A DNA stretch of 55,683 nucleotides from an uncultured Lachnospiraceae bacterium (GTDB lineage: Bacteria > Bacillota > Clostridia > Lachnospirales > Lachnospiraceae). The notes beneath the pieces were generated by a model. That model worked only from the letters and a program-made list of their open reading frames with translations. It had not been told where the DNA came from and did not search any database. Below, one piece after another: positions 45,585 through 54,267 of this stretch. The position numbers and the translations under genes were made by a program. Location: the NCBI GenBank assembly GCA_944380185.1, contig CALWGV010000036.1:1-55683 (forward strand), written 5' to 3'. How positions within the stretch are numbered: position 1 is the first letter of the stretch; every line of letters begins with the position of its first letter.

Positions 45585-47028
45585 CCACCTGCCGGTAGGC
45601 ATCCTCCGCCTTTTTTCGGGCAGCAGCCAGCCATCTTTCGTTTTCCTCCCTTTTCTTCTGCCCTGTCTCCAAAAGCAGGCGCGTATCCTCCGGCCTGGGG
45701 GTCCCGCCGGTGACTTTAGCTTTCAGGCTGGCCAGCGGGTCCAGCATCTCAGCAATCTGCGCGTCTGTCCGCTCCACAGGAAATCCTACAGCCTTTACCG
45801 ACTCTTCTCTCATCAGCTCGCCGGTCATATTTTCCACAGCCAGACGGTCCTCGTCCATCAGGCGATGAATCATTCCTCCTACGATATGATGGGTCTTTAC
45901 AAAAGGCTCTCCTATTTCCATAGTCAGCTGTTCCGCCATATGCGTAGCCGCAGTAAATCCGTCACGCGCTCTGGCCAGCGCTGCATCTGCGCGGATCCGG
46001 GAATGCTCAAGCGCCAGCTTAAGCAGCCTCAGGCTGCCGATCAGGTCGTCTGCATTCCGCCAGAAATCTTCAAAATAGCTGTAAGTCTCATGGACAGGAA
46101 ACATCGTCACGGACCCGGCCGCCGTCATCGCATTCTGAAGACTGCTGTAGATGGAGAGAGCGCGGCAGCGAAGCAGGGCGCCCGGGCCGTAATTTTTCTT
46201 CTGCGGCATGATGGAGGAACCACTGCTGATCTCCTTATCTCCCTCCAGTATGCCGCATTCCATTGTAGCAAAGAAATCCAGATCACTCCCCACCCTCTCC
46301 AGAGTCGTGCTGAGAATAGCCATGGCGGACTCTAGCTCCAGATAATAATCCACCGCCGAGTTAGCCATCAGCGTGTTTTCAATAGCGCCGTCAAACCCCA
46401 GAAGCTCTGCCATGCGCTCCTTATTCAGCGGAAACGCACTGCCTATGCCGGCTGCCGCCCCCATAGGGCAGCGATTGATACAGCCATAAGCGCGCTGCAA
46501 CCGCCCCAGATCGCCCTCCAGGCAGAGATGAATGCTCATCAGATAATGTCCCCAGGTACCGGGCTGAGCAGGCTGACCATAGGTATAATAGGGGATGATC
46601 GTATCAAAATGTTCGGCTGCCTTCTCCTCCAGAAGCTTCTGCGTCTCCAAAATTTCTTCGCTGATCTGCCAGACAGCTTCCCGCAGACTCATACGGTACT
46701 GGGTATAATACAGATCGTTGCGGCTGCGTCCCACATGAAGCTTACAGGCTGTATCCATGCCGATGCACCGATAGAGGGCTTGTTCACTGGCGAAATAAAT
46801 ATCCTGTCCGTGGGGAGCTGCCATCAGCTCCTGTTCCGTGAGATTTTCCTGCACCTGCACAAGCCCCCGGTCGATCTTTTGATAGTCTGCGCGGTCCAGA
46901 AGGCCCTGCTCCGTCAGCATCATGGCGTACGCTCTGTTGATCCAAGTCTGATGAGCTCCGCGATGCCGATAATCATACAGCAAATTTTTCTTTTCTATGT
47001 CTATGTAGTTCTGCATCAATGCATCCAC
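45571..47028 (-). CDS. Argininosuccinate-lyase-like protein with altered active site
   Basis: About 485 aa of the fumarase/aspartase superfamily: SRNDLYYTQYRMSLRE, GAAAGIGSAFPLNKE and the signature loop SSGSSIMPQKKN. In true argininosuccinate lyases the second motif reads GYTHxQxAQP with a catalytic His; here it is YYTYGQPAQP (His to Tyr). This argues for a different, probably fumarate-releasing, C-N or C-S lyase. The chosen GTG start (47028) has GGGGAGG about 10 nt upstream and leaves a 20-bp gap to the symporter. ATG at 47073 is possible, and so is ATG at 47016. Last gene of the TetR-linked operon. Confidence 0.8.
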   Translation of the reverse strand: MDALMQNYIDIEKKNLLYDYRHRGAHQTWINRAYAMMLTEQGLLDRADYQKIDRGLVQVQENLTEQELMAAPHGQDIYFASEQALYRCIGMDTACKLHVGRSRNDLYYTQYRMSLREAVWQISEEILETQKLLEEKAAEHFDTIIPYYTYGQPAQPGTWGHYLMSIHLCLEGDLGRLQRAYGCINRCPMGAAAGIGSAFPLNKERMAELLGFDGAIENTLMANSAVDYYLELESAMAILSTTLERVGSDLDFFATMECGILEGDKEISSGSSIMPQKKNYGPGALLRCRALSIYSSLQNAMTAAGSVTMFPVHETYSYFEDFWRNADDLIGSLRLLKLALEHSRIRADAALARARDGFTAATHMAEQLTMEIGEPFVKTHHIVGGMIHRLMDEDRLAVENMTGELMREESVKAVGFPVERTDAQIAEMLDPLASLKAKVTGGTPRPEDTRLLLETGQKKREENERWLAAARKKAEDAYRQVERGI

Positions 47029-47047
47029 AGTGATTTTTCCTCCCCTC

Positions 47048-48466
47048 TCACGCTGTCTTCTTCTCTCTGGCATTGAAATAAAGTGAGCCGAAAATGGTGA
47101 TGATCAGACTGACTGCCACGGCATAGACATTGCCGATCGCCCCCTCGCCAGTCACATAGACAAAGTAGATGTCCATGCCCACGCTGACGATCAGAGAGAC
47201 TACCATGGAAATGGTAACCGCCTTGTCGTTGACGCCTTTCCAGAAAAAGCTCAAAAGCACAGGGACCGCCACCACAGGCCCGAAAGCATTGCCGCCGATC
47301 TTGAAGGCCGTGGCGATATCCGGAACCACTATGGCCATAAAAGCAATAATAGCCGCACCGACGGCGATGACCAGGCGGCTGATGTGCAGCAGCTGCCTAT
47401 CCCCTATATCGGGCTTCAGCGGGCGGACAATGTCATCGGTGATGGAGGAAGTCAAAAGCAGCAGGAAGGAATTGCCCGTGGTCGTCAGCAGAGACAATAC
47501 CACCGCGATAATCAGTCCACGCACGCCGATGGGCATGTAGGTGGCAATCAGCCGGGGAACAAAGAGAGAACCATTGGTCATATCCGGGAAAATCTGATTG
47601 ATCCACAGCGGAGGGATCAGTGCGATAACCGCCACTGCCGTGCAGACGGCCCAGGCAATCAGCTGTCCTAAGACCGCCGCCTTCTCATCTTTGGCCGCCA
47701 GCGAATATTTGGAGTACGACGGCTCCACCGCAGTATTCAGGCTGCTTGAGACCATATAGGAGAAAAACAGCATCATGCTCATGGAAGAGCCGCTGAAGCT
47801 GAGCTTATCCGGATCAATATTGGCCATGGCCGTGGAAAAGCCGCCCGCCGCGTTAGCTGCCGTCAGCGGAATGACGGCCACCACCACCAGGAGGATAAAA
47901 AGCGACTGGATAGTGTTGGTCACGGCAGAACCCCAGAGACCGGAGAAGAAGGTAAACAGTACGATGACCACCGCTCCCAGGATGATGCCCGTGGTAGGAT
48001 CGCAGATTCCCAAAGCTTCCATCGTCGCACCGATGGATTTAAACTGCGCGGAGCAAGTGGACAATCCCACGATAACGACAGCCCACGCCGCAATTTTCTG
48101 CGCCCGAGCGCCGAAGCGGCGGGAGAGATAGTCGGGGATGGAGGAGGCGCCGGTCCTGCGGATCCGTCCCACCAGAAGAATCAAAATCAACCAGCCGGCA
48201 TACCAGAAGCCGCTGGTCAGAGCGCCGCGGATACCTGTTCTGTGAATCAGCTCATAATTAGAAAACAGAATGGACGCCCCCATACAGGTCGAGATAATGG
48301 AGCCCGCCACGGTGAAGGTTCCCAGGCTTTGGCCTGCATTGGTGAAATCCTTGGCGCTCTTTACCTTTCTTTTGGCCAGATAAAGACCTACGCCGATCAA
48401 AATTGCATTGTAGAGAACGATAACGGTGTAATCAATACCCCCAAGTAAACCCTGATTCATATACAA
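47048..48466 (-). CDS. Sodium:solute symporter family protein
   Basis: Integral membrane transporter (472 aa, about 13 helices) of the SSS family: LYLAKRKVKSAKDFTNAGQSLG, a N-terminal sodium-site region GSIISTCMGASILFSNYEL (cut to GSIISTCMGAS), and DYLSRRFGARAQKIAAW. SSS proteins carry amino acids, sugars, pantothenate or carboxylates; here the operon suggests an amino-acid-like conjugate. It follows the asparaginase-like gene by 12 bp. Confidence 0.92.
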   Translation of the reverse strand: MYMNQGLLGGIDYTVIVLYNAILIGVGLYLAKRKVKSAKDFTNAGQSLGTFTVAGSIISTCMGASILFSNYELIHRTGIRGALTSGFWYAGWLILILLVGRIRRTGASSIPDYLSRRFGARAQKIAAWAVVIVGLSTCSAQFKSIGATMEALGICDPTTGIILGAVVIVLFTFFSGLWGSAVTNTIQSLFILLVVVAVIPLTAANAAGGFSTAMANIDPDKLSFSGSSMSMMLFFSYMVSSSLNTAVEPSYSKYSLAAKDEKAAVLGQLIAWAVCTAVAVIALIPPLWINQIFPDMTNGSLFVPRLIATYMPIGVRGLIIAVVLSLLTTTGNSFLLLLTSSITDDIVRPLKPDIGDRQLLHISRLVIAVGAAIIAFMAIVVPDIATAFKIGGNAFGPVVAVPVLLSFFWKGVNDKAVTISMVVSLIVSVGMDIYFVYVTGEGAIGNVYAVAVSLIITIFGSLYFNAREKKTA

Positions 48467-48478
48467 ACCCCCTGAAAA

Positions 48479-49480
48479 TTATTTGGAAATACTCCTGTCA
48501 AATAACTGAAAGCTATCACGTATCTGCTGCGGACTGCACTCGCTCATCAGCAGAAAGGTCAGCAGCAGCCTGGCCTTCAGACAATCCAGCTGTCCGGTCA
48601 CCAGATAATTTTTTCGGATATAGCTGGGTGAGCCGACAAAATCTCCGTATGTGGATGCCAGAGGCTCGCCTCTGCCGATCCTGGTACCGATCACAATGGG
48701 CAGACTGGCGCCATGCTTCCTGCGCAGTTTTTCCAAACGGTCGAAAACCGGGACAGCCACATCGCAGCCCCCTGTGCCTGCCACCACAAGACCGTCATAC
48801 CCGTCCTCCTCCACATGGTCGAATACCTTGCCGTCTATTCCCAGATAGCAATATTGCAAAAGAACGTTCTTCGGCGGCGTTTTCACTTGAATCCAAGGCA
48901 TAAAACGGCGTACCGGACGATTTCGGATACTCACATCCCCCTCGATGACCATTCCCAGGGGAAACTCTGAAGTGAAAGCCGCATTGTTGGAAGGATGGGT
49001 CTTCTGGACATACTGGGCAGAATGAATCCAGTTGTTCAAAACCACGGTAACTCCCATTCCGCGCAGCTCATCGGATGCCGCCGCATTGATGGCATCATAA
49101 AGATTGCCCGGTCCATCTGCTCCGCGGGCCGTGGCCACGCGCATCCCTCCTGTGACTACTACGGGCGCTTCCACATCCTGGGCAAGAAGATCAAAGCCAA
49201 AAGCTCCCTCCTCCATGCAGTCCGTCCCCATGATAACCACCACCCCGTCCGCACCATCCTCATGGACAGCCCGGCGAATCTCCGCAGACGCTTCCACAAT
49301 GTCGGAAATCTGCATCATATAGCCGGCGGCAATGTCCGTCCGATTGGCAAAGGAAAACTTGATTCTGCCGTCAAATTCATGCATGGACCGGATGTAATCA
49401 CTCAGATCTACTCTCTTGCCCGGCACATCCGTACCGGCAATGGTGGCCCCTCCCAGCCACAGGATTCTCACGTGTTTCAT
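48479..49480 (-). CDS. Divergent asparaginase/glutaminase-family protein
   Basis: 333 aa with the asparaginase fold: TGGTIA-like loop written LGGATIAGTD (one extra residue, and the first Thr gone), a second loop MGTDCMEE in place of HGTDTMEE/TLAY, and ADGPGNLYDAINAA. Thr-Asp of the second loop is kept but the His is Met and the next Thr is Cys. Compare the intact AnsA at 10571. Activity on free asparagine is doubtful; a conjugated aspartyl amide is possible (inference). First gene of the operon, with AGGAGG upstream. Confidence 0.82.
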   Translation of the reverse strand: MKHVRILWLGGATIAGTDVPGKRVDLSDYIRSMHEFDGRIKFSFANRTDIAAGYMMQISDIVEASAEIRRAVHEDGADGVVVIMGTDCMEEGAFGFDLLAQDVEAPVVVTGGMRVATARGADGPGNLYDAINAAASDELRGMGVTVVLNNWIHSAQYVQKTHPSNNAAFTSEFPLGMVIEGDVSIRNRPVRRFMPWIQVKTPPKNVLLQYCYLGIDGKVFDHVEEDGYDGLVVAGTGGCDVAVPVFDRLEKLRRKHGASLPIVIGTRIGRGEPLASTYGDFVGSPSYIRKNYLVTGQLDCLKARLLLTFLLMSECSPQQIRDSFQLFDRSISK

Positions 49481-49520
49481 CGCATTCTCACCTCCTGATT
49501 TTTAAATGATGTGATGTGTT

Positions 49521-49562
49521 AAATATAATTCACTAAATTATATTTATTAAATTCAATTTAAT
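49521..49562. promoter_or_regulatory. Two abutting perfect palindromes (probable TetR operators)
   Basis: 49521-49545: AAATATAATT, CACTA, AATTATATTT. 49546-49562: ATTAAATT, C, AATTTAAT. Both are exact and adjoin the -10 and start region of the asparaginase-like operon, the position for a repressor. Confidence 0.7.
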
Positions 49563-49589
49563 GTTATCATTCTGCTCATTTCCTGTCAA
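49561..49589 (-). promoter_or_regulatory. Sigma-A promoter of the asparaginase-like/SSS/lyase operon
   Basis: Minus-strand TTGACA, 17-bp spacer, TAACAT, immediately upstream of the palindromes. Confidence 0.7.
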
Positions 49590-49654
49590 GTATTTTTATC
49601 TTAATTTGTCAAAATGACGAAAAATCTTTTTCCATTCATTTTTCTTTTTGACAG

Positions 49655-49683
49655 TTGACTTTGCCATAATTTTTAATTATGAT
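49655..49683 (+). promoter_or_regulatory. tetR promoter with embedded palindrome
   Basis: TTGACT, 17-bp spacer, TATGAT. A palindrome CATAATT-TTT-AATTATG (49665-49681) fills the spacer and enters the -10, a likely autoregulatory operator. Confidence 0.7.
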
Positions 49684-49724
49684 AAAACCATAACTTGTAA
49701 AAGTACAGAAACAGAGGTCATATC

Positions 49725-50342
49725 ATGGGAGTTAAGCAGGATCAATTCATCGCCACCAGAGCGGCTATCATTGAGGCGGGCAAAAAGCTCTTGAGCCAGC
49801 GCCCGGCCAAAGATATCATGATCAAGGATATCATGTCGCAATGCGGCCTGTCACCCGGCCTTTTCTACCACTATTACAAATCAAAGGATGATTTCTTTCT
49901 GGATCTGATTACCGAGAGCTGGGACCGCGAAATCGATGTGCTGAAGGATGAGTCCATTCCCTACGCCTCCCGGCTGCGCCATTATTTTCTTGCTCTGGCC
50001 AAAGATTACAATGAAATGACCTCCGGCCAGTTGCGCAATGAAATTGCCTACAAGATGACTGACGAATATCTGGAGCGGAGGGATTCCACACTGGGCAGCT
50101 ACTATATGTTCAATCATCTGACAGACTACTTTGCCGAGGGCATACGCCGTGGAATCTTTTCTTCCCAGTTGCCCGCCGACTTTGTCACCCGAATGTTCGT
50201 CTACGTCATCCATGGCATCAATCTCCAGGTGGCCCTCCACAAGCACAAGGACAGTATCATGGGGTGGTGTGAACAATTCTGCGATTATCTCGAGGAAACT
50301 GTGCTGAAGCCCTATATTCTCAGCGCAGACAATCCACATTGA
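49725..50342 (+). CDS. TetR/AcrR family regulator
   Basis: 205 aa: N-terminal TetR helix-turn-helix (about 8-55: RAAIIEAGKKLLSQRP, IKDIMSQCGLSPGLFYHYYKSKDDF) and an alpha-helical ligand domain of the YhgD/TetR_C type. Divergent from the asparaginase-like operon with shared palindromic control DNA, so it is the likely local repressor. Confidence 0.93.
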   Translation: MGVKQDQFIATRAAIIEAGKKLLSQRPAKDIMIKDIMSQCGLSPGLFYHYYKSKDDFFLDLITESWDREIDVLKDESIPYASRLRHYFLALAKDYNEMTSGQLRNEIAYKMTDEYLERRDSTLGSYYMFNHLTDYFAEGIRRGIFSSQLPADFVTRMFVYVIHGINLQVALHKHKDSIMGWCEQFCDYLEETVLKPYILSADNPH

Positions 50343-50395
50343 CGCTTTTTGTGCCGCCTCACGGCAGCGGTATGGCAAACGTCTTCATTCAGCAA

Positions 50396-50449
50396 AAAAA
50401 GCAGGTTTATGCATCTCGTCCTTTTAACAAGATGCAAAACCTGCTTTTT
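50396..50449. terminator. Strong bidirectional terminator
   Basis: AAAAAGCAGGTTT..GCATCT pairs with AGATGC..AAACCTGCTTTTT around a 13-base loop; T-runs on both sides. It separates tetR from the convergent PurB-like gene. Confidence 0.9.
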
Positions 50450-50472
50450 CTATCCTTCCAGTAGTTATTCTC

Positions 50473-51822
50473 CTACTGTTTCCCGGCAATCGTATCAACA
50501 AAATAAGTGGACAGCCCGATGTAATGGCTCGGGTTCATAATCTCGTCCAGCTCCTCCTCCGTGAGCTTATCCGCCGTCCGCGGATCGGTCAGGAGCAGGG
50601 TGCGGAAATTCAGATTGTCGGAGATTGCCTTCTGCGCCAGCTCATAGATGATCTCATGGGCGTCCAGGCGTCCGTAGTCCTTGCTGAGGCGCATCATCAG
50701 AGCCTCCGCGTAAATCAGGCCGCCCAGCAGATCCAGATTCCTCCTGATCCCGTTCTCATGGACTTCCAGATCCCGCATCAGCAGGATGCTGCGGTCCAGG
50801 GCGGCGTCTGCCAGACAGAACGAGCGGGCCAGATATTCCGACTCCATGCCGATCTCGCGCACATCTCTCTCGTTGGTTCCCTCCATACTGCCCAGGGCGT
50901 CCACAATGGTGCTGCGGCAGAGCCGCGCATAGCTTACAATCTCGCCGGGAATAAAGGGATTGCGCTTATGAGGCATGGTGGAGCTGCCCACCTTGCCGGG
51001 CACGAAGCCCTCGGAGAGCTCGTTGACCTCGCTGCGCTGCCCATTGTAGACCTCGTTGGCGATCCGGCCCAGGGTTCCGGTCAGAATGCAGAGATTGCTG
51101 ACCAGCTCCACCAGGCGATCCCTGCTGGTAAACCACATGATCCGGGAGTCTCCCAGCCCTACCTCCTTCATCAGACCCTGCTGGATCTCCAGCCCCCTAT
51201 CCTCCAGGGACGCCAGGGTGCCGACAGCGCCGAAGAAGGAGCCGACGAATACGCGGTCTTTGCTCTCCCTCAGGCGCTCAATGCTGCGGTCCAGCTCGTC
51301 CACCCAGGTGGACATCTTGAATCCCAGGGTGATCGGCAGGGCCTGCTGATCGTTGGTGCGGCCGATCATCACCAGGTCACGGTACTGCCTGGCAAGCTCT
51401 GCAATCCGATCCCGCAGCTTCTGGGTCTTATCCTGGATCAATTCATAGGCCTGCTTTAACTGCAGCATCATCGCTGTATCGATGATATCCTGGCTGGTCG
51501 TACCGTAATGGACGTATTCGCCCGCGTCTCCGTCGCAGATTGCCGCATACGCCCGAACCAAACTTACTACCGGATGATTGGTGATCGCATACTGGCGGCG
51601 GAATTCCTCTTCGTCCAAAAGCTCCACATGGGCCTTCTTATTGATCTCATCGCAGGCAGCCTGAGGAATCACACCCAGCCGGGCCTGCACACGGGCCAGG
51701 GCCGCCTCCACCGTCATCTGGCTCTGCAGCGTCTGCTCGGCGCCGAATATCTTTTTAGCAACATCCGTGCTCTTAAAGCTGCCGCAAGCCAGCCCTATTC
51801 CCATTCCCTCAAATCTAGCCAT
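50473..51822 (-). CDS. Adenylosuccinate-lyase-family protein (PurB/CMLE-like), non-canonical
   Basis: 449-residue lyase of the fumarase superfamily. EYVHYGTTSQDIIDTA and the mobile loop KVGSSTMPHKRNPF are well kept. At the position of the conserved His in the second motif (RTHxxxAxP in PurB and carboxymuconate cycloisomerases) it reads RTNDQQALP (His to Asn). It is not next to any purine gene; neighbours are a dicarboxylate-type transporter, LysR regulators and malic enzyme. A catabolic lyase is therefore as likely as purine synthesis. A start at 51822 is supported by AGGAGG about 8 nt upstream. Confidence 0.8.
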   Translation of the reverse strand: MARFEGMGIGLACGSFKSTDVAKKIFGAEQTLQSQMTVEAALARVQARLGVIPQAACDEINKKAHVELLDEEEFRRQYAITNHPVVSLVRAYAAICDGDAGEYVHYGTTSQDIIDTAMMLQLKQAYELIQDKTQKLRDRIAELARQYRDLVMIGRTNDQQALPITLGFKMSTWVDELDRSIERLRESKDRVFVGSFFGAVGTLASLEDRGLEIQQGLMKEVGLGDSRIMWFTSRDRLVELVSNLCILTGTLGRIANEVYNGQRSEVNELSEGFVPGKVGSSTMPHKRNPFIPGEIVSYARLCRSTIVDALGSMEGTNERDVREIGMESEYLARSFCLADAALDRSILLMRDLEVHENGIRRNLDLLGGLIYAEALMMRLSKDYGRLDAHEIIYELAQKAISDNLNFRTLLLTDPRTADKLTEEELDEIMNPSHYIGLSTYFVDTIAGKQ

Positions 51823-51894
51823 GATTTTCTCCTCCTGTTTTTCAATCTCATATTCTTTCGCCCTTATACGGATTGTCTCTGCTTATACGGACGA

Positions 51895-53067
51895 TCAATA
51901 GGCGGGGAAAAGCAGGGAACATGCCACAATACCCACGCCGCAGATCAAAAGTCCCGGCAGAATACCGATCTTTACACAGTCCTTCAGGCTGTAGCCGCCG
52001 GCCGCCATGCACAGCGGAATACCAGGGTTAGCCATCGGGGTCAGGTAGGAGGCCGTGCAGCCGATCCATACGCAGCCCATGACGCCTACCGGATTCATGC
52101 CCAGGCGGACACAAACCATCAAAGCCAGAGGGGTGAACACCTGGACGCAGGCCGTATTGGAAAGAAACTGTGTGGCGACAAAGCAAACCAGCATAAACAC
52201 TGTAGAGATGATCCAGAGATTGGTACTGCCGCCAATCAAAGTCACGATAAAATCAGCAATCACATCGCTGGCCCCTGTATTGGTCAGAGCGGTAGCCAAA
52301 GGCAGAACGCCGGCAAAAAGGAAGATCATCCCCCAGTTAACCGAAGCAACGGCCTCCTTCTCCGACAGGATGCCGAATAAGACGATCAGCAGGGCGCTGA
52401 CGCAGGCAACCAGGGTCGTATCGATCGACAGGGTATTTGCCAGGATCATCATCACTACCGTCGCAACGGCAATGATATAGGCCGCGGCTTCTTTCCAGGG
52501 CGCCATCGTGCTCTTACTCACTTCGCGTCCCAGATTCTCATTCACTTCCAGGGAAGACTCAGCCGGGCAGATCTTAGGCAGCACGAAAATAGAGAAAAGG
52601 GTCGTGAGGATGATTCCCGGCAGGCGAATCAGCGTCAGATCAAACAGCCCGACCCGGATATCGCTCCCGTAGCTCTCCAGATAACCGTTCATCTGCGCAT
52701 AGGTGGCGGCTCCCTGCCCGATAGGCAGCCAGAAAATAAAGGCCAGGGCAATGATCATTACCGGATAAATAACCTTTGTCCGTTTGATCTTCAATTCCTC
52801 GCACATGCCGTTGATGAGAGGGAGCAGGCTCACAATCTTTTCAATCAGATGAGTTTTCATCAGGCCGGCGCTGATGATCATCATGCAGAACATGATAGCC
52901 ACATTGCTGTTTCCAAAGCCGGAAAGTGCCTCCGCCGGGGTAAGGATTCCAAAAATCATCAGCAGCACGATAATCGCACCGCCCACAACGCTGTAGGAAA
53001 ACTTGCCGCTTAACAGTGCAATAAACACAAACAGCAAAATAAGCAAAGTAATGACCAATGGAGACAT
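51895..53067 (-). CDS. SLC13/DASS-family carboxylate transporter
   Basis: Polytopic membrane protein (390 aa, about 11 helices) of the divalent anion:sodium symporter/ArsB-NhaD fold. GFGNSNVAIMFCMMII and FLSNTACVQVFTPLAL contain the SNT-type substrate motif, and TPMANPGIPLCMAAGGY is the C-terminal repeat. Likely substrates are C4-dicarboxylates or related anions (inference from family and neighbours). Start ATG with AAGGAGG; 72 bp upstream of the PurB-like gene and probably cotranscribed. Confidence 0.88.
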   Translation of the reverse strand: MSPLVITLLILLFVFIALLSGKFSYSVVGGAIIVLLMIFGILTPAEALSGFGNSNVAIMFCMMIISAGLMKTHLIEKIVSLLPLINGMCEELKIKRTKVIYPVMIIALAFIFWLPIGQGAATYAQMNGYLESYGSDIRVGLFDLTLIRLPGIILTTLFSIFVLPKICPAESSLEVNENLGREVSKSTMAPWKEAAAYIIAVATVVMMILANTLSIDTTLVACVSALLIVLFGILSEKEAVASVNWGMIFLFAGVLPLATALTNTGASDVIADFIVTLIGGSTNLWIISTVFMLVCFVATQFLSNTACVQVFTPLALMVCVRLGMNPVGVMGCVWIGCTASYLTPMANPGIPLCMAAGGYSLKDCVKIGILPGLLICGVGIVACSLLFPAY

Positions 53068-53225
53068 ATACTCTCTTCCTCCTTTATTCATTCGTCTGGG
53101 CTGTTCGAACGTTCCCTCTGTCTCCTATTTTAAGGTCATTGAATTGTAAAAGTAAAATATCGATTGACTATTGCACTATTCCGTCCGTCTATGATTTGCA
53201 CAATTATTCGTTTAATAATAAAATA

Positions 53226-54146
53226 TTATTGTTTAAATTGATGATCTTTCCCGATATATCGAGGATATTCGATTGACAGAAAATCAATAAGCTTTTTCAT
53301 CCCCGCCGTAAGTTTCAAATCTTTACGGTATCCGATCCCGGCCTCAAAAGTCAAAGGAGGAGACATTGAAAGAACAGGAAGATCCGTCACATTTTCCGCA
53401 GAGTGCGCAGGAATGAACATCAGGCCGTATCCGCTTCGTACGCTGCCGATTGTCAGCTGCGCATTAGGATGGTACTGCTGCGTTGTCACCCCTCCTTTTG
53501 GCGTAAACCCCGCCTGCCGGCATTTTTCCAGGAGAATCTGCCCCAACGCGGAATCCGCACTTTGAAGATCCATCGCAAAGGGCTCGTTTTTCAAGTCTTC
53601 AAACGTAATCTCCTGTTTCAAAGCCAAAGGAGAACCTGCGGGCAGCATCAATACGGCTTCCTGTGTCTCCAAGGGAATAAATTCCAATTCTTCCGGTAGG
53701 TTCCAGTTGATGATCCAGCCAAGATCCAGCTTTCTCTCCAGCAGCTTTCTGATAATTTCACTGGAAGAAAGCTCTATCACATTATATAAGATCGTTCCCC
53801 CAAAAGGGGTCTCGTTCCTCAGCATCTGTTCAAGCTTCACCCCTGACATCGGCGCTATTCCCAAGTTAATCACCCTCTGAACAATTCCGGCTAGGGCCGA
53901 AGCCTCCTCCACCGCCTGATCCAGCTCTTCCAAAATATTTTTTACCCGGAGATAAAACTGCTCCCCCGCCTTTGTCAGTCCCAGAGGCTTTTGGTTCCGG
54001 TTCACCAGCTGCACCCCCAGTTCATCCTCCAGCCGGTGGATCGCCTTGGTAACGGACGGCTGCGCTACCCTTAAATTCTCCGCTGCCTTTGTAAAATTCC
54101 GCACCCTGCACAGTTCCGCAAAATATTCCAGCTGCCGCAGTTCCAT
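53226..54146 (-). CDS. LysR-type transcriptional regulator
   Basis: 306 aa: helix-turn-helix MELRQLEYFAELCRVRNFTKAAENL, VAQPSVTKAIHRLEDELGVQL and an effector domain. On the same strand as, and just upstream of, the transporter gene, with a 158-bp gap containing two GTGCAA repeats about 24 bp apart. Probably controls the transporter-lyase pair. Confidence 0.92.
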   Translation of the reverse strand: MELRQLEYFAELCRVRNFTKAAENLRVAQPSVTKAIHRLEDELGVQLVNRNQKPLGLTKAGEQFYLRVKNILEELDQAVEEASALAGIVQRVINLGIAPMSGVKLEQMLRNETPFGGTILYNVIELSSSEIIRKLLERKLDLGWIINWNLPEELEFIPLETQEAVLMLPAGSPLALKQEITFEDLKNEPFAMDLQSADSALGQILLEKCRQAGFTPKGGVTTQQYHPNAQLTIGSVRSGYGLMFIPAHSAENVTDLPVLSMSPPLTFEAGIGYRKDLKLTAGMKKLIDFLSIEYPRYIGKDHQFKQ

Positions 54147-54178
54147 AAAGCTCCCCCTCCCGTATATCGTTACCTTTT

Positions 54179-54207
54179 ATGATATATATCTTTTCATCCT
54201 TTGTAAA
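54179..54207 (-). promoter_or_regulatory. Promoter of the 54.1-kb LysR gene
   Basis: Minus-strand TTTACA, 17-bp spacer, TATCAT, about 32 bases from the start codon. Confidence 0.55.
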
Positions 54208-54267
54208 GACACTATGTCTTGTGTGAAACTTTTTTCTCATGTGAAGCTTTTGCTTATTTGCCAGCGA

